A stretch of DNA of 64,000 nucleotides from Marinobacter subterrani (GTDB lineage: Bacteria; Pseudomonadota; Gammaproteobacteria; Pseudomonadales; Oleiphilaceae), in contig NZ_LFBU01000001.1 in assembly GCF_001045555.1 (NCBI RefSeq), forward strand, positions 124,001 through 188,000. The letters run 5' to 3'. Made by a program: the position numbers and the translations under genes. Below the pieces are notes generated by a model. That model did not search any database. It worked only from the letters and a program-made list of their open reading frames with translations, and was not told where the DNA came from. Positions 20,056 through 28,955 of the stretch are shown here, piece by piece; the stretch's first letter is position 1; every line of letters starts with the position of its first letter.

Positions 20056-21333
20056 ATGAAACTTTCTGCTTTTGGCCGCAAATTCACCGCTGATGCCGGC
20101 ATTACTTCCCTGATGGACGATCTGGGGAACGCCATGGCCTCCGGCGATGACATGATCATGATGGGAGGCGGTAATCCCGGCCATATTCCCGAGATCCAGA
20201 AGCGGGTGCAGGAAATTCTGGCGGATATGAGCCGCAATGAAGGCGATGTCCGGCGGCTGGTCGGCATTTACGATCCACCCCAGGGCGAGAAACAGTTTAT
20301 TGCCGCCCTTGCCGAGATGCTGAACCGGGAATACGGCTGGGGCCTTACGCCCGAGAACATTGCGCTGACCAATGGCAGCCAGGCCGCCTTCTTCATGCTG
20401 TTCAACATGTTTGGTGGAGACTACGGCGATGGCCACCGCAAGCACATTCTATTGCCGCTGGCGCCTGAGTACATCGGGTACGCGGACGCGGGCATCGAGC
20501 CTGGCCTGTTCCATGCGGTGCAACCGGACATTTCCTTCACCGATGCCCACGAATTCAAGTACCGGGTAGACTTTGACGCCGTGGAAGTGACTGGCGAGAC
20601 CGGTGCCATCTGTGTGTCGCGGCCCACCAACCCGACCGGCAACGTAGTAACCGATGAAGAGCTGCTGCGCCTGGAGCAACTGGCACGCGATCACGATGTG
20701 CCACTGATCGTTGACGGGGCCTACGGCACGCCGTTTCCCAGTCTGCTTTTTGTTGATGCTACCCCGACCTGGAACGAGCAGATCATTCTCTGTCTCAGTT
20801 TGTCCAAGCTGGGCCTTCCTGCGGCGCGGACCGGAATAGTGATTGCAGCGGAGCCGATCATCAAGGCGCTCTCTGGCATTAATGCCATTATGAATCTGGC
20901 GACCGGCAGTTTCGGGGCAATGCTGGCCGATCCCCTGGTTCGCTCCGGCGAGATCCTGTCTCTCAGCCGCGACGTGGTGTGCCCGTTCTACAAAGCAAAA
21001 ATGCAGAAGGCGGTGGCGGTTTTCCGGGAGGCCATGGGCGAGGACAGTTGCCGCTGGTATATCCACAAACCCGAGGGCGCGATGTTTCTGTGGCTCTGGT
21101 TCCCGGAGCTTCCGGTTACCAGCCTGGAACTGTACCAGCGTCTGAAGGCGCGGGGCGTTCTGGTGGTTTCCGGCCACTATTTCTTCCCAGGGTTGCCGGA
21201 GGATGGCTGGAAACACCGTCACGAATGCCTGCGCGTCACCTATTCCCAGGACGATGACCGGGTTGCCGAGGGCCTGAGGATCATTGCCGATGAGGTCAAA
21301 ACCGTCTGGCGGGAAGCCGGGCGCGACGTCTAG
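20056..21333 (+). CDS. avtA: Valine--pyruvate aminotransferase AvtA
   Basis: PLP-dependent class I/II aminotransferase exchanging amino groups between valine and pyruvate/alanine. It has 425 residues. The N-terminus KLSAFGRKFTADAGITSLMD is characteristic of AvtA. NPTGNVV near residue 193 contacts PLP, and the PLP Lys is in LSLSKLGLPAARTG near residue 258. The end is convergent with the DUF3108 gene and shares 4 bases (CTAG holds both stop codons). Confidence 0.94.
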   Translation: MKLSAFGRKFTADAGITSLMDDLGNAMASGDDMIMMGGGNPGHIPEIQKRVQEILADMSRNEGDVRRLVGIYDPPQGEKQFIAALAEMLNREYGWGLTPENIALTNGSQAAFFMLFNMFGGDYGDGHRKHILLPLAPEYIGYADAGIEPGLFHAVQPDISFTDAHEFKYRVDFDAVEVTGETGAICVSRPTNPTGNVVTDEELLRLEQLARDHDVPLIVDGAYGTPFPSLLFVDATPTWNEQIILCLSLSKLGLPAARTGIVIAAEPIIKALSGINAIMNLATGSFGAMLADPLVRSGEILSLSRDVVCPFYKAKMQKAVAVFREAMGEDSCRWYIHKPEGAMFLWLWFPELPVTSLELYQRLKARGVLVVSGHYFFPGLPEDGWKHRHECLRVTYSQDDDRVAEGLRIIADEVKTVWREAGRDV

Positions 21334-22061
21334 GGCCTGAAGTCCGCGTCTTTCAGTTTGAGCTCATATCGGCTGCCGTCCGGCTCCACCTGCAGGAGCC
21401 GGACAAGCAGGTAATTCTGCTCGGGTGAAAACCACATCAGGGTCTGACGACTGGAGTCCTTGCGGACCTTTTCCGCTTTCAGGGTGTCGATGGTTTTATT
21501 GCCATTCCTGATCTCGGCCTTGTTGTCGATAACCGCGAAACGATCGATATCGACTGATCGGCCATCAAGGACCCGGTAGGCCATTTCGCGTTTGCCGTTG
21601 CTGATGTCCTGGTGCAGCTGGAGCTGGAAACCCAGCGGATCGAGTACGCCATCCTCGATGGCGACCTGAAATGAATCGCCCTTGTATTCGCCCGTGGCGA
21701 CGCCCTTTGACCAGTCAAAATCGATGCTTTGTTTCCGGTCCTTGATGAGAAAGCCAGAGAGGTGATAGCGGTATGTGAGGGGAACGACCCAGCCGTGCTC
21801 CCAGCGGAAAAGGACCGATTCATCGATGTTGACGATAAAGGAGCTGACATCCGTACGGTACAGCCAGGTGTTGTTGCCCTGCGGGGTCAGCGTGCGTTTG
21901 GCGCTGCCATTCAGGGAGACGCCTTTTTCCATGGCGGCTGTGTAGCTGGCTTCGAATGGCACGAGGCCCTTGCCCGTTTCGGCGGAAACCGGCGGTGTAA
22001 TAATACCGAGGCAGGCCACCAATACGGCCCATCGGAGTCTGGTAACCAGATGTGATGTCAT
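21330..22061 (-). CDS. Exported DUF3108 domain protein
   Basis: A 243-residue protein with an N-terminal signal peptide (MTSHLVTRLRW, hydrophobic core, cleavage near PPVSA-E). The mature region matches the DUF3108 family: FEASYTAAMEKGVSLNGSAK at the start, LGFQLQLHQDISNG in the middle and TLMWFSPEQNYLLVRLLQVE at the end. Such proteins are predicted periplasmic beta-rich proteins without assigned activity, often near purN/purM as here. I use the ATG at 22061; an in-frame TTG lies 6 codons upstream. Confidence 0.85.
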   Translation of the reverse strand: MTSHLVTRLRWAVLVACLGIITPPVSAETGKGLVPFEASYTAAMEKGVSLNGSAKRTLTPQGNNTWLYRTDVSSFIVNIDESVLFRWEHGWVVPLTYRYHLSGFLIKDRKQSIDFDWSKGVATGEYKGDSFQVAIEDGVLDPLGFQLQLHQDISNGKREMAYRVLDGRSVDIDRFAVIDNKAEIRNGNKTIDTLKAEKVRKDSSRQTLMWFSPEQNYLLVRLLQVEPDGSRYELKLKDADFRP

Positions 22062-22151
22062 TGCATTAGACCCGAGCAACTACCGTCATCGATGGCGACA
22101 GTGTAGCTGCTCGGACGCGCTGGCAGGATGACAATTCGTTCAGGCCGTTGT

Positions 22152-22814
22152 TCAGTTAGCGGGCAGGCGCATGGGCGCTGCCAGGGGCTGGCCGTCAAAC
22201 ATGACGTAATCGCTGCCCAGTTGAACCCGGCCTTCACAGAACCAGCGTACCACGATGGGATAAAGCACGTGCTCCTTCTCCTGGACCTTTTCTGCAAGGG
22301 ATTCCGGTGTATCGTCTGATGCGATTGCCACTTCCGCCTGGGCGATGACGGGGCCGCCGTCCAGTTCTTCCGTCACGAAGTGGATGGAGACGCCGTGAAC
22401 GCTGTCACCGGCTTCCAGCGCCCTCTGATGGGTCTTCAGGCCGGTGTATTTGGGCAGCAGGGAAGGGTGTATGTTCAGCATCCGGCCCCGGAAGGCCCTT
22501 ACGAAATCCGTGGTCAGAATCCGCATGAAACCGGCCAGCACAATCAGATCCGGGGCATGGCGAAGAATCTCTGCCATGAGCGCCGCATCAAACTCGTCCC
22601 TGGATCCAAAGTTCCTGTGGTTCACCACGAAGGTTTCCAGGTTGGCCTGGGCGGCCCGCTCAAGGGCAAAGGCCCCCGGCTGGTTGGAGCCGACGGCAAC
22701 GATTTGCCCCGGAAAGTCCCGTTCACGGCTGGCGTCGATCAATGCCTGAAGGTTGGTGCCACTGCCGGAAGCCAGTACCAGGATTTTCGGCAACGGGGTC
22801 TGATCTGCCTTCAT
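22152..22814 (-). CDS. purN: Phosphoribosylglycinamide formyltransferase (GAR transformylase 1)
   Basis: Uses 10-formyl-THF to formylate GAR in purine synthesis. It has 220 residues. [17 protein letters not shown] near the N-terminus binds phosphate. The catalytic Asn and His are in [19 protein letters not shown] near residue 112, and the catalytic Asp in [10 protein letters not shown]. It overlaps the purM stop by 4 bases, the standard purM-purN operon. Confidence 0.97.
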   Translation of the reverse strand: MKADQTPLPKILVLASGSGTNLQALIDASRERDFPGQIVAVGSNQPGAFALERAAQANLETFVVNHRNFGSRDEFDAALMAEILRHAPDLIVLAGFMRILTTDFVRAFRGRMLNIHPSLLPKYTGLKTHQRALEAGDSVHGVSIHFVTEELDGGPVIAQAEVAIASDDTPESLAEKVQEKEHVLYPIVVRWFCEGRVQLGSDYVMFDGQPLAAPMRLPAN

Positions 22815-23875
22815 GCCGACAGAAGCCCGGGTGCGTAACGTACGGACGGATCGGCGCCTTCGCTGCCGCCACGCTCCATTATTCCGACCTGCCAGGCATT
22901 TTCACCCAGGGCGTTCAGGGTATCCAGGGCCAGGTCCTTCTGGTTTGCCGGTACGCAGACGATCATGCCGATACCACAATTAAAGGTCCGGTACATTTCC
23001 TCGCTGGCGACACCGCCATTGTCCTTCAGCCACTGGAAGACCGGCGGTAGTGTCCAACTGGCGGTGTCGATCGCGGCAACGGTGCCATTGGGGAGTACCC
23101 GGGGAATATTCTCTGGCAACCCGCCGCCGGTGATGTGGGACAGGGCGCGCACGTCCACTTCACGGATCAGTTGCAGAAGGTTCTTGACGTAAATCCGGGT
23201 GGGCGCCATCAGGGCATCGGCCAGCGTGGTGTCACCCATGGGCTGGTTCAGATCGGCACCGCTGACTTCCAGGATCTTACGGATCAGCGAGTAGCCGTTG
23301 GAGTGGGGCCCGGAGGAGCCCATGGCTATCAGCACGTCGCCGGGCTGAACGCGGCTGCCGTCGATAATTTCGCTACGTTCGGCAACGCCGACACAGAAAC
23401 CCGCCAGGTCGTAGTCGTCGCCCTCGTACATGCCCGGCATCTCGGCCGTCTCGCCACCCACCAGCGCGCAGCCGGCCTGCTCGCAGCCTTCGCCGATGCC
23501 GGCGACCACCTGGGCGGCAACATCAACATTGAGTTTGCCGGTGGCGTAGTAATCCAGGAAGAACAGAGGCTCTGCGCCTCCGACTACCAGATCGTTAACG
23601 CACATGGCGACCAGATCAATGCCGATACTGTCGTGTTTGTCCAGTTGCATGGCCAGGCGTAGCTTGGTGCCCACGCCGTCAGTACCGGACACCAGCACCG
23701 GTTCATTGTAACCGACAGGTATGGATACCATGGCGCCGAAGCCGCCGAGCCCTCCCAGAACCTCCGGGCGCCGGGTGCGCGCTGCAGTGTCCTTGATACG
23801 GCTGACGAGTTCATTGCCGGCATCAATATCAACGCCAGCATCGCGGTAGGTCAGGGAGGGCTTCTGTTCGCTCAT
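22811..23875 (-). CDS. purM: Phosphoribosylformylglycinamidine cyclo-ligase (AIR synthetase)
   Basis: ATP-dependent closure of the imidazole ring in purine synthesis. I start it at the ATG giving [20 protein letters not shown] (354 residues); an in-frame extension of 39 codons has no family similarity. [22 protein letters not shown] and [11 protein letters not shown] are the expected substrate and ATP motifs, and [16 protein letters not shown] is near residue 250. Expressed from the promoter just upstream. Confidence 0.97.
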   Translation of the reverse strand: MSEQKPSLTYRDAGVDIDAGNELVSRIKDTAARTRRPEVLGGLGGFGAMVSIPVGYNEPVLVSGTDGVGTKLRLAMQLDKHDSIGIDLVAMCVNDLVVGGAEPLFFLDYYATGKLNVDVAAQVVAGIGEGCEQAGCALVGGETAEMPGMYEGDDYDLAGFCVGVAERSEIIDGSRVQPGDVLIAMGSSGPHSNGYSLIRKILEVSGADLNQPMGDTTLADALMAPTRIYVKNLLQLIREVDVRALSHITGGGLPENIPRVLPNGTVAAIDTASWTLPPVFQWLKDNGGVASEEMYRTFNCGIGMIVCVPANQKDLALDTLNALGENAWQVGIMERGGSEGADPSVRYAPGLLSA

Positions 23876-23912
23876 GGTGTACTTAACCGTTGGCCAGTGG
23901 GTCAGGCGGCGG

Positions 23913-23941
23913 ATTTTAACAGGTGCAGTGTGGCGCTCCAA
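23913..23941 (-). promoter_or_regulatory. Candidate sigma-70 promoter for purMN
   Basis: On the minus strand TTGGAG and TAAAAT are separated by exactly 17 bp, about 35 bases before the purM ATG. I see no good PurR operator around it. Confidence 0.5.
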
Positions 23942-24034
23942 CTGTAGATTGCTTTTCTGAAACCCGGGGCTGCTACTCACGCCATGGGGCATGGTGTATC
24001 CTATGCGCCATTCATGCGAACTGCAGGGTGTTTC

Positions 24035-25387
24035 ATGTCAGTATCAGGACAAAAGTCGGCACATAGGACAGTATCAGCGGCCTGGGTGGCTGTGTTGTTC
24101 ACCTTTCTGCTGGCGGGAATTGCCAGCCCGGCAGCGGCGGTAACGGTGTCCGGCCTGTATTCTGCCCGTGTCCCGGTATCGGGGTCGTCCCCGGACCAGC
24201 TTGCTCAGGGTTATTCGGACGGACTGGCCCAGGTTCTGGTGCGCGTTTCGGGAACCCGTGACGTGCTGGCGACAGAAGATGCTCAGGCATTGCTGGCGGA
24301 CGCTGAATCCTTGCTACTGTCTTATCAGGTCATCCGTGACGAGTCCGGCCAGAGTGTTCTGGATATGTCCTTTGGTGCGGTAGGCGTCAACCGGGCCCTG
24401 GCCTCCATCAATGCACCGGTTTGGGGAGCCAACCGGCCCCTGACGCTTGCCTGGATTGCCGCCGAGGATCGGGGCTCCCGAACCCTGGTAACCGACAAGA
24501 CCCGGGGCGCGGCCCTTGGCGCCGAGGATGCCAGCGGAGCCTGGCAGGCCGCTTTTGCCGAGGCATCTCGAAAAAGGGGGCTGCCGGTAGCCCTGCCGCC
24601 GGCCAGTTTTGGTGCAGACCGGGAGCTGTTGTCAGACATCTGGGGCCAGTTTGTTGGCCGGGTGAAGGCGGCATCGAATGATCTGGAGCACGATGTGCTG
24701 GCATTGGTGCGAATCAGCCGGGCCGGTGATCAGTGGCGTGCCGGTTGGGTGTTCGATGGCATGGCGATGAACGCGGGAGAGGAGTCGGTAACCGCTCCGA
24801 CCCGTGATGCCCTCGCAGAGGCGGTGATTAACCGCTGGGCGGGGCTCTACGCCAGCCGTTATGCGGTCGACGCCGCCGAGGTTGGCAAGTCCCCGCAGGT
24901 TGACATTGTGGTCCGTGGTGTGGAAACGCTCGAGGACTACGCCAGAATCAATCAGGTTCTCGGGGGGCTGACACCGGTGGTCAGTGTCGGTGCCCATCGG
25001 GTGCGGGATGGCCAGTTGACCCTGAGAGTCGCTTTTTCCGGTGAGCTGGACCAGCTCAAGGAATACATTGCCCTCGATCCCAGATTCGTGAAGCTGGAAG
25101 CGGAACGCCCGGCCGATATGCCCGGGCCGGTTGCAGGCGCTTCGCTGCCAGATCAGCCGGCAACCACGACGGAGACCGGTACGGTAGCCGCAAGTTCCGG
25201 TCAACAAACTGAGGCCGGCACCGAATCCGGGCCATCAGAAGGAAAATCCGAAGGCCCGTCTCTGTATACCTACCAGCCGGTGCCGGTGGATAAAGACGAG
25301 GCCCAGCAGGCGTTCGAATCCCTGTACCAGGTTCTGTATTATCGTTGGCAACCGTCTTCTGTCATCGGGAGTGATGGCGGCGAATAA
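24035..25387 (+). CDS. Exported DUF2066 domain protein
   Basis: A 450-residue protein; I choose ATG 24035 ([12 protein letters not shown]) because CAGGG lies about 10 bases upstream, although two further ATGs occur upstream. A signal peptide is followed by cleavage near SPAAA-V (about residue 35). The DUF2066 domain begins [20 protein letters not shown] and includes [22 protein letters not shown]-terminal Ser/Glu/Pro-rich linker lies at about residues 365-410. The function is unknown; the gene is commonly found between purM and hda in pseudomonads and relatives. Confidence 0.8.
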   Translation: MSVSGQKSAHRTVSAAWVAVLFTFLLAGIASPAAAVTVSGLYSARVPVSGSSPDQLAQGYSDGLAQVLVRVSGTRDVLATEDAQALLADAESLLLSYQVIRDESGQSVLDMSFGAVGVNRALASINAPVWGANRPLTLAWIAAEDRGSRTLVTDKTRGAALGAEDASGAWQAAFAEASRKRGLPVALPPASFGADRELLSDIWGQFVGRVKAASNDLEHDVLALVRISRAGDQWRAGWVFDGMAMNAGEESVTAPTRDALAEAVINRWAGLYASRYAVDAAEVGKSPQVDIVVRGVETLEDYARINQVLGGLTPVVSVGAHRVRDGQLTLRVAFSGELDQLKEYIALDPRFVKLEAERPADMPGPVAGASLPDQPATTTETGTVAASSGQQTEAGTESGPSEGKSEGPSLYTYQPVPVDKDEAQQAFESLYQVLYYRWQPSSVIGSDGGE

Positions 25388-25408
25388 GGCGTTACCGGAG
25401 GGAGCCTT

Positions 25409-25969
25409 TTGAATTTGCAACGCTGGCGATGGATTCCCAATGCCCTGACGTTCCTGCGCATTCTTCTGATTGTTCCCTTTGCAGTGGCGCTGCAGGCCGG
25501 AGACTATCGGCGCGCGCTGGCCATATTTTTTCTGGCAGCCTGTACCGATGCGATCGACGGGTTCCTGGCCCGGCACTTCAACTGGCGTTCCAGGCTCGGC
25601 GCAATTGCCGATCCGCTGGCAGACAAGGCGCTGCTGATTACCGCCTACCTTATGCTCACGTTGACGTCTGTTCTCCCGGTCTGGCTATTTGTCGTCGTTC
25701 TGGGGCGAGACCTGCTGATCGTGGCGGGGGCGTTGGCCTACCACTATGGTATCGGCCGCTACGACATGGAGCCGAGTGTCCCCGGCAAGATCAATACCTT
25801 CGTGCAGATCCTGGTTGCCCTGGCGATCATCGTGCTGTTGGCGGATTTGCCCATGCCGCCCTGGGTGGTGGATGCCGGCATTTGGCTGGTGGCCGCATCA
25901 GCAGTGTTCAGTGGCGCTCATTACCTTGGGATCTGGGGGCTGCGGGCCTGGAGGGCGAAACGCTCATGA
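25409..25969 (+). CDS. CDP-alcohol phosphatidyltransferase family protein (PgsA-like)
   Basis: A 186-residue membrane protein with about five helices. The diagnostic metal and CDP site is D-G-x2-A-R-x8-G-x3-D-x3-D, seen as DGFLARHFNWRSRLGAIADP plus LADK (about residues 50-73). The N-terminus WIPNALTFLRILLIVPFAV is the amphipathic start typical of PgsA-type enzymes. It begins at TTG with GGAGGG about 6 bases upstream. Whether it makes phosphatidylglycerophosphate, cardiolipin or another lipid is not decided by sequence. Its stop overlaps the hda ATG (ATGA). Confidence 0.88.
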   Translation: MNLQRWRWIPNALTFLRILLIVPFAVALQAGDYRRALAIFFLAACTDAIDGFLARHFNWRSRLGAIADPLADKALLITAYLMLTLTSVLPVWLFVVVLGRDLLIVAGALAYHYGIGRYDMEPSVPGKINTFVQILVALAIIVLLADLPMPPWVVDAGIWLVAASAVFSGAHYLGIWGLRAWRAKRS

Positions 25970-26664
25970 CTGCGTCCCAACTGGTGCTTGGCGTCAAACT
26001 CCGTGATGATGCGCGTTTCGATAACTTCCATGGTGATCGTAATACGGACGCGGCGAAACGTCTCGAGGCAGTGTGTCATCAACCTGTCGGGGTGCCCGTG
26101 ATGGTTCTGTGTGGAGATTCCGATACCGGTAAGAGTCACCTGCTGCAGGCGGTTTGCCATGCCAGTGAAAACCAGGGCAAGGCGGCGGTGTGCATCAGTA
26201 TTGCCGAGCTGCAGCCGTTTGGGCCGGAGGCGCTGTCTGGCCTTGAGTCCCAGGAGGTTATCTGTCTGGATGATCTGGACCGTGTCGCGGGCGACCGGGT
26301 GTGGGAAGAGGCCATTTTCCACCTGTATAACCGGGTACAGGATCGGGGCGGGCTGTTGATGGTGAGTCTGGCGGACCTGCCCGGGAACCTGCCATTTCAA
26401 TTGCCGGACCTGGTGTCGCGACTCAGTCACGGGCTGACCATCCAGTTGGGGATTTACCGGGATGAAGACCGGCTGACGATTCTGATGGCTCGGGCGGAAA
26501 AACGCGGCCTGATGATGGCGGATGACGTCGCGAGCTATATCATGCGGCGCGCCCCCCGGCGTCTTGGGGATTTGCTCGGCATTCTGGATATACTGGATGA
26601 AAATTCACTTCAGGCCCAGCGCAGGCTCACCATCCCGTTTGTGAAAACGGTCATGGGATGGTGA
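25966..26664 (+). CDS. hda: DnaA regulatory inactivator Hda
   Basis: AAA+ protein that, bound to the DNA-loaded sliding clamp, triggers ATP hydrolysis on DnaA and limits replication initiation. It has 232 residues from ATG 25966; a much longer in-frame extension upstream only overlaps the previous gene. The N-terminal clamp-binding motif is QLVLGVKL at residues 5-12. The Walker A region is CGDSDTGKSHLLQAV and Walker B is VICLDDLDRVAGD. LVSRLSHGLTIQL is the box VII / arginine-finger region. Confidence 0.95.
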   Translation: MTASQLVLGVKLRDDARFDNFHGDRNTDAAKRLEAVCHQPVGVPVMVLCGDSDTGKSHLLQAVCHASENQGKAAVCISIAELQPFGPEALSGLESQEVICLDDLDRVAGDRVWEEAIFHLYNRVQDRGGLLMVSLADLPGNLPFQLPDLVSRLSHGLTIQLGIYRDEDRLTILMARAEKRGLMMADDVASYIMRRAPRRLGDLLGILDILDENSLQAQRRLTIPFVKTVMGW

Positions 26665-26725
26665 AAGCCGGCGAGGCTATAGTGGCATTAAAAAAACGAT
26701 ACGTGCTTATCAAGGGAGAGACGAA

Positions 26726-27523
26726 ATGAGACGGGTGGTATTCAACCAGAAAGGCGGTGTCGGGAAGTCCAGTATTACCTGCAACCTTGCCGCCATCAGC
26801 GCGGCCCGGGGAAAGCGGACCCTGGTCGTGGATCTTGACCCTCAGGGCAACTCCACTCATTACCTGTTGGGGAAGCCTGCGAGTGAGCTCAAGGACACGG
26901 TCGCAGACATGCTTGAGCAAACGGTCGCTTTCACGGTTTTCAATCGTCGCCCGGATGAGTTTGTTCATGCTTCACCGTTCAAGAACCTGTTCGTGATGCC
27001 CTCCAGCCCGGAGCTGGATTTCCTCGAGCGCAAGCTGGAGGCCAAGCACAAGATCTACAAGCTGCGCGAAGCCCTGAAGAAACTGGGGGAGACCTTTGAT
27101 GCCATATACATCGATACGGCACCGGCGCTCAACTTCTATACCCGCTCCGCCCTCATCGCGGCCCAGCGCTGCCTGATACCCTTCGATTGTGATGATTTCT
27201 CCCGCCAGGCTCTGTACAGCATTCTTGCGGAAATCCGAGAGTTGCAGGAAGACCATAACGAAGACCTGGTGGTTGAGGGCATTGTGGCCAACCAGTTCCA
27301 GCCCCGGGCCAGTCTGCCGAAGCAACTGGTCAGAGAGCTCATCGAAGAAGGCTTGCCGGTTTTGCCGGTGCGGCTCTCAAGTTCCGTGAAAATGAAAGAG
27401 TCCCACCAGAGCCGGCAGCCCCTGATTCATATGGCGCCCAAGCATCCACTGACCCGCCAGTACGAAGACTTGTTCCGGGTTCTGCATGGTGAAACGGTGG
27501 AGCTGGAGCCGCTGAACGACTGA
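26726..27523 (+). CDS. Orphan ParA-family ATPase
   Basis: A 265-residue ATPase with the deviant Walker A QKGGVGKSSITCNLA at residues 8-22, LVVDLDPQGNSTHYLLG as Walker A', and IYIDTAPALNFYTRSAL as Walker B. No DNA-binding extension is present at the N-terminus, and there is no parB or parS-like gene next to it, so it is not an obvious plasmid or chromosome partition pair. A clear AAGGGAGAG ribosome site precedes the ATG. It could position a cellular structure. Substrate unknown. Confidence 0.88.
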   Translation: MRRVVFNQKGGVGKSSITCNLAAISAARGKRTLVVDLDPQGNSTHYLLGKPASELKDTVADMLEQTVAFTVFNRRPDEFVHASPFKNLFVMPSSPELDFLERKLEAKHKIYKLREALKKLGETFDAIYIDTAPALNFYTRSALIAAQRCLIPFDCDDFSRQALYSILAEIRELQEDHNEDLVVEGIVANQFQPRASLPKQLVRELIEEGLPVLPVRLSSSVKMKESHQSRQPLIHMAPKHPLTRQYEDLFRVLHGETVELEPLND

Positions 27524-27535
27524 AGCGAGACTGCT

Positions 27536-27871
27536 ATGAACGAACCCGGTAATCCAGTCGGGCAGGTTGCGGACAGCCTGTTGAACATCGAGATGGAATT
27601 GCGGCAGCTCGGGCTCTGGCAATCCGAGCCACCGCCTGACGAGGCTTTTCTGAGCACCAAGCCATTCTGCATTGATACCCTGGAGTTCCACCAGTGGCTG
27701 CAGTTTGTGTTTGTTGCCCGGATGAAAGTCATCGTGGAGAACGACCACCCGTTGCCATCGGTATCCGGTATCGCACCCATGGCCGAGGAGCACTTCCGTG
27801 GCCGGCCGGAAACCGGCAGCGTGCTGATCAGAGAGCTGGAGGAAATTGACCGGTTGCTGTCCGGGGGCTGA
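27536..27871 (+). CDS. YqcC-family protein (DUF446)
   Basis: A small (111 residues) all-helical protein. The stretch PFCIDTLEFHQWLQFVFVARM is the strongest family signature, together with LPSVSGIAPMAEEHF. In enterobacteria yqcC precedes truC (tRNA pseudouridine synthase C); truC does not follow here. It starts 12 bases after the ParA gene. Its stop codon abuts the convergent nadC stop with no intervening base. Biochemical function unknown. Confidence 0.8.
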   Translation: MNEPGNPVGQVADSLLNIEMELRQLGLWQSEPPPDEAFLSTKPFCIDTLEFHQWLQFVFVARMKVIVENDHPLPSVSGIAPMAEEHFRGRPETGSVLIRELEEIDRLLSGG

Positions 27872-28762
<891 letters not shown>

Positions 28763-28955
28763 CTATAGGGCACCCGGGGAATCGCCAAACTCCTGGCGCT
28801 TGCCTGCTAATCTTAAGGTCAGGTTGCTAAAGTGTGATGCAGGTCCGGTCTACACAAAAGGTGACAAATTCTGACACAAGCTGACGCAGGCAGCCCGTAT
28901 CATGTCAGATGGCAAGACCTTCAGCCAACGGCTAACCCAAACCCGGAGCAGTTTC

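Noticed and set aside
25429..25965. In-frame 5' extension of hda
   Set aside because: The extension is the shifted frame of the phosphatidyltransferase gene; Hda starts at the overlapping ATG with its clamp-binding motif.
26726..27523. Chromosome or plasmid partition locus
   Set aside because: Only the ParA-type ATPase is present; no ParB-like gene or clustered centromere-like repeats are seen nearby.
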